DNA of 44,545 nucleotides. Source: Terrimonas sp. (lineage in GTDB: Bacteria; Bacteroidota; Bacteroidia; Chitinophagales; Chitinophagaceae). Under the pieces are notes generated by a model, which saw only the letters and a list, made by a program, of their open reading frames with translations, made no database searches and had not been told where the DNA came from. The position numbers and the translations under genes were made by a program. Numbering within the stretch: position 1 is the first letter of the stretch; each line of letters begins with the position of its first letter. The stretch is from the NCBI RefSeq assembly GCF_003075435.1, contig NZ_QCZJ01000037.1:1-44545 (forward strand), given 5' to 3'. Positions 36,330-42,980 of this stretch are shown here, piece after piece.

Positions 36330-36689
36330 ATGGAGATTAACACTAATAAAATCAGGAATGTGCTATTGGATGCAATGTGCCTTATTATAATTGCAGAAAT
36401 TATATCGCTTCTTGCAAACAGCCAGTTTTCGTGGGAGGTTACAATTGTAACAATGATTGCCGTTGTACTCTTTGCAATTTTTGCTATGTTGGCAAAGAAG
36501 GCTCCCTACCCTTCTTTGTTATCTGCATTGGTTGTTTTTATTATATTATCAATAATTTCTGCTGCTATAAAGCCTACCTATCTTGGAGGCAGTATAATAG
36601 TCAAGATTTTTATACTTATTTACCTTGTAAGGTCTATTCATGATGCAAGAGAAATGAGCCAGGCACTTAAAAAAAGAAGCGCTGCATAA
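36330..36689 (+). CDS. small membrane protein of unknown function
   Basis: The 119-residue protein has about four hydrophobic helices (residues about 10-28, 34-52, 58-79 and 85-99), a short cytosolic start MEINTNKIRN and a basic C terminus (ALKKRSAA). No family is recognised. Its 3' end overlaps the stem of the terminator of the convergent deoxyhypusine-synthase-like gene. The 108 bases before it contain no clear promoter box. Confidence 0.7.
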   Translation: MEINTNKIRNVLLDAMCLIIIAEIISLLANSQFSWEVTIVTMIAVVLFAIFAMLAKKAPYPSLLSALVVFIILSIISAAIKPTYLGGSIIVKIFILIYLVRSIHDAREMSQALKKRSAA

Positions 36690-36708
36690 AAAATATACAG
36701 CGCTTCTT
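36674..36708 (-). terminator. terminator of the deoxyhypusine-synthase-like gene
   Basis: The 11-bp inverted repeat AAGAAGCGCTG (36674-36684) and CAGCGCTTCTT (36698-36708) has a 13-base AT-rich loop. Read on the minus strand it is followed by a T-rich run, giving an intrinsic terminator 21 bases after that gene's stop. The left arm lies inside the last codons of the convergent plus-strand gene; on the plus strand the stem is followed by A, not T. Confidence 0.7.
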
Positions 36709-36728
36709 AAAAAATCAGCAAATAAGGT

Positions 36729-37703
36729 TTACCAACCCAATAACCACGCAAAAATCAGTGGCGCTACAATGGTGGCATCACTCTCCACAATAAATTTTGG
36801 TGTATTAACATCCAGCTTTCCCCAGGTAATTTTTTCGTTGGGCACAGCGCCGGAATATGAACCGTAAGATGTAGTTGAGTCACTTATCTGGCAGAAATAA
36901 CTCCAGAATGGAACATCGTGCCATTCCAGGTCCTGGTACATCATAGGCACAACACAAATAGGAAAGTCGCCTGCAATACCGCCACCAATCTGGAAAAACC
37001 CTACACCCTTTCCGCCGCTGTTGTTCCTGTACCAATCAGACAGCCATACCATATACTCAATACCACTTTTCATGGTAGTGGCTTTCATTTCATTTTTAAT
37101 AATGTAAGAAGCAAAAATATTTCCCATGGTACTGTCTTCCCACCCGGGTACAACGATGGGAATGTTTTTTTGCGCGGCAGCCAGCATCCAGCTGTTCCGG
37201 GGATCAATTTCATAGTATTGTTCCAGCACGCCACTCAGCAGTAGTTTATACATAAACTCATGCGGAAAATAGCGCTCTCCTTTTGCGTCAGCGTCTTTCC
37301 ATATTTTAGCGATATGCTGTTGTATTCTCCTGAAAGCTTCTTCTTCAGGAATACAGGTGTCTGTAACGCGGTTATAATGATTCTCCAACAAATCCCATTC
37401 ATCCTGCGGGCTAAGATCCCGGTAATTAGGAACCCTCTTGTAATGCGTGTGCGCTACAAGATTCATGATATCTTCTTCAAGATTTGCGCCCGTGCAACTT
37501 ATAATATGCACCTTATCCTGGCGGATCATTTCAGCAAATGATAAACCCAACTCCGCTGTGCTCATTGCTCCTGCAAGCGTAACCATCATTTTGCCACCTT
37601 CCAGTAAATGAGTTTCATAACCTTTAGCCGCATCCATAAGCGCAGCCGCATTAAAGTGGCGGTAATGATGCTGTATAAACTGAGAAACCGGACCTTTACC
37701 CAT
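36729..37703 (-). CDS. deoxyhypusine synthase-like protein
   Basis: The 324-residue protein matches the deoxyhypusine synthase family, including LEGGKMMVTLAGAMSTAELG near 34-53, CTGANLEEDIMNLVAH near 70-85, WEDSTMGNIFASY near 192-204 and the C-terminal TWGK at 293-296. In the eukaryotic enzyme the lysine of the SWGK motif forms the enzyme-aminobutyl intermediate, so K296 is the predicted catalytic residue. The NAD-dependent reaction takes the butylamine group from spermidine. Bacteria have no eIF5A, so the acceptor is unknown; a homospermidine-synthase-like or other polyamine role is possible. The gene is single, with its own promoter and terminator. Confidence 0.88.
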   Translation of the reverse strand: MGKGPVSQFIQHHYRHFNAAALMDAAKGYETHLLEGGKMMVTLAGAMSTAELGLSFAEMIRQDKVHIISCTGANLEEDIMNLVAHTHYKRVPNYRDLSPQDEWDLLENHYNRVTDTCIPEEEAFRRIQQHIAKIWKDADAKGERYFPHEFMYKLLLSGVLEQYYEIDPRNSWMLAAAQKNIPIVVPGWEDSTMGNIFASYIIKNEMKATTMKSGIEYMVWLSDWYRNNSGGKGVGFFQIGGGIAGDFPICVVPMMYQDLEWHDVPFWSYFCQISDSTTSYGSYSGAVPNEKITWGKLDVNTPKFIVESDATIVAPLIFAWLLGW

Positions 37704-37723
37704 GATTTTGATTTTGTAAGCGG

Positions 37724-37752
37724 CAAAAATAGTGTTTTACTGTATTATGCAA
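37724..37752 (-). promoter_or_regulatory. promoter of the deoxyhypusine-synthase-like gene
   Basis: On the minus strand TTG (37752-37750) is followed after 18 bases by TATTTTTG (37731-37724), an exact TAnnTTTG box. The start codon is 21 bases further on, so the leader is very short. Confidence 0.55.
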
Positions 37753-37919
37753 TAATTTCCCGGGCGATAGCAGCGCGGCCTCATCCGTTTATATGAATGC
37801 TGCTAAGATTGTGATGCAAGACACCAGTTAAGCATTTAGTGTTTGTTTTATACCGGCAACGGCAGTCGTATTTCCCAATTAGCGGTAACCAAAAATCATA
37901 ACCTGGCCAAAAATAAAAG

Positions 37920-38002
37920 ACGGTTTTTTTATCCGTTTTTTAACGGTAGGGGAGTACCGTTTTTTAGCGGTAGTAAATACCGCTTTAAACGGTTTTTTTT
38001 AA
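37920..38002. repeat. tandem array of ~23-base palindromic units ACGGT...ACCGTTTTTTA
   Basis: The 376-base gap 37704-38079 holds no gene. Within it lies a tandem array of about 3.6 units starting at 37920, 37943, 37967 and 37989. Each unit is ACGGT (GCGGT in the third), 5-10 variable bases, then CCGT/ACCGC and a T-run ending in A. Units 2 and 3 are perfect 7-bp hairpins (AACGGTA/TACCGTT at 37942-37948/37955-37961, AGCGGTA/TACCGCT at 37966-37972/37978-37984). CCGTTT (37957-37962) can also pair with AAACGG (37987-37992) before eight T, which competes with the unit-2 hairpin. It ends 28 bases upstream of a promoter box of the Rhs locus. It could be an operator array or stacked terminators. Confidence 0.75.
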
Positions 38003-38030
38003 TGATGGTTTTTTATTCAATTTCTTTCTC

Positions 38031-38038
38031 TACGTTTG
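38031..38038 (+). promoter_or_regulatory. promoter box of the Rhs-type locus
   Basis: TACGTTTG is an exact TAnnTTTG box, 41 bases before the ATG at 38080. No exact TTG is found at the usual distance (TTT at 38009-38011). This suggests a weak or activator-dependent promoter, for example one depending on the repeat array just upstream. Confidence 0.45.
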
Positions 38039-38079
38039 TGCAGTATAAAAAAACGTAATCCTTATTTCACCTGGCTGCT

Positions 38080-39594
38080 ATGAAGTTCCATTTTACTATT
38101 TTGTTGCTAACTATCCTGAACGGATTACATGCCCAGGAACGTAGTGCCGACTCCGTCATAGCTATACCAGGTAAATACATCAGCAGTGTTGATGATAAAA
38201 TCAATTCCCTCGACAGGCAGCTCAGCAGGCAAACAGATAAGTATTTAAACAGCCTTTCCAAACAGGAGCAAAAGCTGAAAAAACAGCTTGCTAAAATAGA
38301 TTCCTCCAAAGCCGCAGAAATATTCGGGGATGTAAAAAAGAGATATGAATCCCTCTCTCAAAAGCTTAATGGTGCTACCGGCAAGTTTGATAAGCTCACT
38401 TCCGGGGAATTTATGGCAGGTCTTGATTCGGTGCAGGGCTCATTAGCCTTCTTAAAAGATGCCGCAAATATTGTTTCCAAAACCAAAGATATCCGCCGGA
38501 AGCTTGGCAACTCGCTTAACCAGGCAAACCAGCTGCAACACAAGCTGAAAGAAGCAGGCGATATACAAAGCTACCTGCAAAGCAGGCAGCAGCAGATCAG
38601 AGAGCTCCTGTCTCAATACACTGGTCTGCCCAAAAGTGTAAGCAAATATTTTGGCAGGTATCAACAGGATGTTTTTTATTACTCGCAGCAAATTAAATCT
38701 TACCGGGAAGTTTTGAACGACCCGGATAAGCTGGTAAGAAAGATCCTTTCCACGCTGCAAACAATACCCACATTTTCAAAATTTTTCAGCCGCTACAGTA
38801 TGCTGGCTTCCCTGTTTCCGCAACCGGAGAGCTACGGCACACCATCCGCCCTTTCAGGCTTGCAAACCCGGGCGGATGTGCAGCAGTTGATGCAACAGCA
38901 GTTATCATTACCAACTACAGGCAATACCAATGCAAATCCCGCGGCTTACCTGCAACAGCAGATGCAGCAGGCGCAGGGTGAGCTAAGCAAGCTGAAAGAC
39001 AAGCTGAACCAGTTGGGCATAAATGGTGGCGGCAGCAGTGATATGGCAATGCCTGATTTTAAGCCCAACCAGCAAAAGACAAAACCATTTTTAAAGCGCA
39101 TAGAGCTTGGAACCAATTTCCAAACTCAAAGGGCTACCCATTATTTCCCGGTTACCACGGACGTAGCGGTGACGGCTGCCTATAAATTGGATGATAAAAC
39201 GCGCCTGGGCATAGGGATCTCTGCGAGGGCCGGATGGGGTAAAAGCTGGAAGGAGATACGGCTATCTGCGGAAGGGATCGGATTTAGAACGAGCGCGGAA
39301 TGGAAAGCTCCTGATCTGTTCAAGACCGGTAGCCGTTTTATGGCAAGCCTGTGGTTCACTGCGGGAGCGGAGTTGAACTACAACCGGACGATTGAAAGCC
39401 TTGCCGTATTTAAGAATTACAGCAACTGGACAAAGAGCGCCCTTGCAGGGTTGACGAAAAAATACAGCATGAACTCACCCTTGAAGAAGGGAAAGAAGGT
39501 GGAGGGAACAGCAAGCTTTTTGTATGACTTTATGTATCATAAAAATATACCCCATACTCCTTCCTTTGTTTGGAGAGTAGGGTGGGGATTTTAA
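38080..39594 (+). CDS. exported coiled-coil protein with outer-membrane-barrel-like C terminus
   Basis: The 504-residue protein is not recognised as a named family. Signal peptide 1-18 (ending LHA-Q). Residues about 30-215 are strongly helical and predicted coiled coil, with heptads such as KQEQKLKKQLAKID and NQANQLQHKLKEAG. A Gln-rich segment (about 265-325, with MQQQLSLP and YLQQQMQQAQGEL) follows. From about 335 the pattern changes to amphipathic beta strands with many Gly and aromatic residues, ending in WRVGWGF. A terminal Phe after alternating aromatic residues is typical of outer-membrane beta-barrels. It is first gene of an apparent operon with two YD-repeat proteins (23- and 18-base gaps), so it may serve as their anchor or exporter; that is inference. 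Confidence 0.75.
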   Translation: MKFHFTILLLTILNGLHAQERSADSVIAIPGKYISSVDDKINSLDRQLSRQTDKYLNSLSKQEQKLKKQLAKIDSSKAAEIFGDVKKRYESLSQKLNGATGKFDKLTSGEFMAGLDSVQGSLAFLKDAANIVSKTKDIRRKLGNSLNQANQLQHKLKEAGDIQSYLQSRQQQIRELLSQYTGLPKSVSKYFGRYQQDVFYYSQQIKSYREVLNDPDKLVRKILSTLQTIPTFSKFFSRYSMLASLFPQPESYGTPSALSGLQTRADVQQLMQQQLSLPTTGNTNANPAAYLQQQMQQAQGELSKLKDKLNQLGINGGGSSDMAMPDFKPNQQKTKPFLKRIELGTNFQTQRATHYFPVTTDVAVTAAYKLDDKTRLGIGISARAGWGKSWKEIRLSAEGIGFRTSAEWKAPDLFKTGSRFMASLWFTAGAELNYNRTIESLAVFKNYSNWTKSALAGLTKKYSMNSPLKKGKKVEGTASFLYDFMYHKNIPHTPSFVWRVGWGF

Positions 39595-39617
39595 AATAAC
39601 GAATTATAATCTTCAAT

Positions 39618-42600
39618 TTGAATATGAAAAAAAAATTGGCTATCAGATTTTTGGTACCATTTGCTGTAGCATTCTATTGCCTGAATGTAACAATTGTAAA
39701 ATGTCAGGTATCTACACCTCAATTTATAATACCATCAGCCAATGCTTATTCTTTAGGCAAGTATGGAGAAATACCAGTAGGAACATACTCAGGAGTACCA
39801 GATATTACAATTCCTTTGACCTCACTTTCACAAAATGATGTATCGGTTGATATAAATATATCTTATCATGGAGGGGGAGTTAAGGTAGACGAAATAGCTT
39901 CATGGGTCGGACTTGGATGGTCGCTGAATACAGGTGGAGTAATTACACGTGTTGTTCGCGGTAGACCAGAGTACCTGCTCAGTAATGGCGAGCATTATCC
40001 CATTCGTCGCTCACTAAATTTTTTTAGTTTACCCGGAGACAGGACAGATTACATTGCCTCGGCCGAATTAGATGCCCTCTCTGGAGGAAGTTTGGATGGA
40101 GAACCGGATGAATTCTTTTTTAACTTTCAAGGCAGGAGCGGAAGATTCTGGTTTAATGAGAATGGTGTAGCTATGCTAAATAAAAATGAAGCATTAGAGA
40201 TCAACTGGCTGTATGTTAGTTCGTATCAGAGCACATTTGTGATAAAAGATGAAAATGGAACAACCTATGAATTTGCGGCGATAGAAACTGCATGGTATGC
40301 AGAATTTAATCAAAATTATCCTACTGCATGGCATCTGACGAAAATCACATCGGCTAATGGCAATGAAATTAATTTGGAATATTATACACCCAATTCCATT
40401 ACACAAAGTATAAGATATACCAGTGAATATGTTGCAAGTTCCATTGATATTGCACTTTACCCTACGCCTGTTACAACTGACTTTAGTCTTCCTCAGGATG
40501 AGATTTTTATAAAAAAAATTTCAAATAGAAACGGCTGGATAGAATTTATTCGTGGCACTTCTCAGCGACTAGATTATAGGACCACTTCACCATCTTATGC
40601 GTTGGACGAAATAAGAATGTTCAATAAAGATAGTATTCCCTTAAAGAAATTTAAGTTCTATACAAGTTACTTTGAAGCCAATAATTTAAGAAAGTATGAT
40701 GGTATATCTCCGGCAAATTACGCTCATCTTAATTATCGGCTTAGGCTTGACTCAATAGTGGAATTTGCAACAGATTTTATTACCCAAAAACCTGCTACAC
40801 AATTTTTTTATTTGGGGGATAATAACCCGGCTACAGATGATAATTATACATTACCCTACAGACTATCACCGGAACAGGATCACTGGGGATATTATAATAA
40901 AAGCGGAAATAGTCATATTTTTCCGGCACCGCCTGTTAATAATTCCAATATAAGTTCCGACTTGATATATGAATACTTTATGACGGAAGACTGTGCGGGT
41001 CAAACATTCTCATTTTCTAATGGAGCAAATCGGAACCCTGATACGGCTGCAATGAAAGCCTGCACATTAAATTTAATAAAATATCCTACCGGAGGTATGG
41101 TTCAGTATACATTTGAGGCAAACTATTATAGTGGAGTATTTTATTATGGTGGTTTAAGAATCAAGGATATTGTAAATTATAGTAATGCGGACTTGCCAAC
41201 ACAGATAAAATTTGCTTATGGACCGGGCATTGCCACCATAAATCCAATAGAATATTATTTTACAAAGTATTGTATTTTATTTACCCAGAATGGTCCGGCC
41301 TTAGGTAATACTTTTTTACAGAATTTTGGATTACCTACTACGAATCCAGGAGGAACTAATAAAACAAATTTCCTGAAAATCAGAGCTCTACCTCAAGCGG
41401 TTTTGGGCAATGGCACACAATTCGGATACGCCAGCGTTACCGTTGCTCAAACGGGAAATGGCTATAGTGTGTATACTTTTGCTGAAGCGGGCGAATTCCC
41501 GGATTATACAAATAATGAGAATCTTTCCGAGAGCCCTAAGCTTGGAGGGTTGTACGGTGCTCAATACATTACTGATTGGCCAAGTCCAGAATTAGGCCCT
41601 GACGGTGTAGATTTTTACACTTCAATCCGTTTTACTGATTATCCCGGACTCCCTCTTTACACAAACGATTGGAAAAGGGGGGTGTTGAAATCAAAACAAG
41701 ACTTTAATCAAAATAACATTTTGCTAAGATCGGAAACACATCAATACACGAGAACATTTCTGGATACTATTGCAGGTGTGAAAGTGAAAAAGATGACAAA
41801 TCTGCCAGATTATATATATGCTAAATACTATGTACCACATGCATTAATTCAAAAGACAAAAGACAGCATCGTGGTTTTTGATCAAAGTGGAGCTAATCCT
41901 GTAACGACCACAACAGAATACTTTTTTGATAACGCCGCCCATCTTCAAAATACAAGAGTTGTTACTACTAACAGCAAAGGCGAGAAAGAGTCTGTCTATA
42001 TAAAATATCCTCTTGATTATACCCTGACAGGAACAGTAACTGATGCAACTGCTCAGGGTGTAAAGCTTTTGCAAACTAATCATCTCATAAATCCTGTAGT
42101 TGAGAAATATACTCAGAGATCTAACCCGAATAATAGTAATCTTCGAACAACGTCGGCAAACTTAACAGCTTTTAAATCAAACAGTCCTTTACCGGATAAA
42201 GTATATAACTGGGAACCAATTCCATTGCCGGGAAGCTTTACGCCAACAATAATTACAACTACTTCTGTTAATAAGTCCGGGGATTATAAAACTAAGGTTG
42301 CAAGCTTAATCTTTGATACCAAAGGAAATTTGGTAGAGCAACAATTGCAGGATAATATCTCAGAATGCTATATTTGGGATTATTCCAATACTTATCCCGT
42401 TGCAAAAGTAACAGGATCATCTTTGGGAGACATTGCATATACATCTTTCGAGGCTGATAGTAAAGGTAACTGGAATAATTACACAGGTGTTATTAATACA
42501 GTAACAACAACGCCATTTCCGCCAACCGGTAAAAAATATTACAGTCTCACCTCAACGGCAACCTTAAGTAAAACTGTTACAAGCGGCAAAACGTATATCA

Positions 42601-42962
42601 TATCCTATTGGAGGAACAGTACCAGCCCGTATACAGCTAACGGCGGCACCCAGATAAAATACGAGGTGGGCAAAACCATCAACGGCTGGACATACCATGA
42701 GCATACAGTAACAGCTACTTCCTCTTCGCTCACCATAACTGGAACAGGTGGTATAGATGAAGTACGCTTATATCCATCCACTTCCCAGATGACCACCTAC
42801 ACTTACGAACCGTTGATCGGCATGACGAGCCAGTGCGATGCCAATAACAAGATCATTTATTATGAATACGACAGTTTTGGCAGGCTAAAAACGGTAAGAG
42901 ACCAGGACAGGAATGTTCTGAAGACCATGGATTACCAATACCAACAATCCAACAATCAATAA
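39618..42962 (+). CDS. large exported YD-repeat (Rhs-like) protein
   Basis: The 1114-residue protein has a signal peptide (about 1-30, ending IVKC-Q). The front carries the Bacteroidota-type start SANAYSLGKYGEIPVGTYSG, PDITIPL and VDEIASWVGLGWSLNTGGVITRVVRG, resembling the beginning of SpvB/TcB-like shells. The end has YD repeats: TYTYEPLIGMTSQCD, YYEYDSFGRLKTVRDQDRN and MDYQYQQS (about 1065-1110). Such repeats build a hollow beta-shell. There is no visible toxin domain after them and the protein stops soon after. Most of the gene is clearly A+T-richer than its neighbours, but the 3' end (from about 42580) has the higher G+C of the following gene. It is probably co-transcribed with both flanking genes. 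Confidence 0.85.
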   Translation: MNMKKKLAIRFLVPFAVAFYCLNVTIVKCQVSTPQFIIPSANAYSLGKYGEIPVGTYSGVPDITIPLTSLSQNDVSVDINISYHGGGVKVDEIASWVGLGWSLNTGGVITRVVRGRPEYLLSNGEHYPIRRSLNFFSLPGDRTDYIASAELDALSGGSLDGEPDEFFFNFQGRSGRFWFNENGVAMLNKNEALEINWLYVSSYQSTFVIKDENGTTYEFAAIETAWYAEFNQNYPTAWHLTKITSANGNEINLEYYTPNSITQSIRYTSEYVASSIDIALYPTPVTTDFSLPQDEIFIKKISNRNGWIEFIRGTSQRLDYRTTSPSYALDEIRMFNKDSIPLKKFKFYTSYFEANNLRKYDGISPANYAHLNYRLRLDSIVEFATDFITQKPATQFFYLGDNNPATDDNYTLPYRLSPEQDHWGYYNKSGNSHIFPAPPVNNSNISSDLIYEYFMTEDCAGQTFSFSNGANRNPDTAAMKACTLNLIKYPTGGMVQYTFEANYYSGVFYYGGLRIKDIVNYSNADLPTQIKFAYGPGIATINPIEYYFTKYCILFTQNGPALGNTFLQNFGLPTTNPGGTNKTNFLKIRALPQAVLGNGTQFGYASVTVAQTGNGYSVYTFAEAGEFPDYTNNENLSESPKLGGLYGAQYITDWPSPELGPDGVDFYTSIRFTDYPGLPLYTNDWKRGVLKSKQDFNQNNILLRSETHQYTRTFLDTIAGVKVKKMTNLPDYIYAKYYVPHALIQKTKDSIVVFDQSGANPVTTTTEYFFDNAAHLQNTRVVTTNSKGEKESVYIKYPLDYTLTGTVTDATAQGVKLLQTNHLINPVVEKYTQRSNPNNSNLRTTSANLTAFKSNSPLPDKVYNWEPIPLPGSFTPTIITTTSVNKSGDYKTKVASLIFDTKGNLVEQQLQDNISECYIWDYSNTYPVAKVTGSSLGDIAYTSFEADSKGNWNNYTGVINTVTTTPFPPTGKKYYSLTSTATLSKTVTSGKTYIISYWRNSTSPYTANGGTQIKYEVGKTINGWTYHEHTVTATSSSLTITGTGGIDEVRLYPSTSQMTTYTYEPLIGMTSQCDANNKIIYYEYDSFGRLKTVRDQDRNVLKTMDYQYQQSNNQ

Positions 42963-42980
42963 ACCCTCAATAACTGCTAT

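Noticed and set aside
36674-36708. Bidirectional terminator for both convergent genes
   Set aside because: Only the minus-strand reading has a T-run after the stem; on the plus strand the stem is followed by A residues and begins before the stop codon of the plus-strand gene.
37920-38002. CRISPR array
   Set aside because: The units are only about 23 bases, palindromic and contiguous, without unique spacers of constant length, and no cas gene is present.
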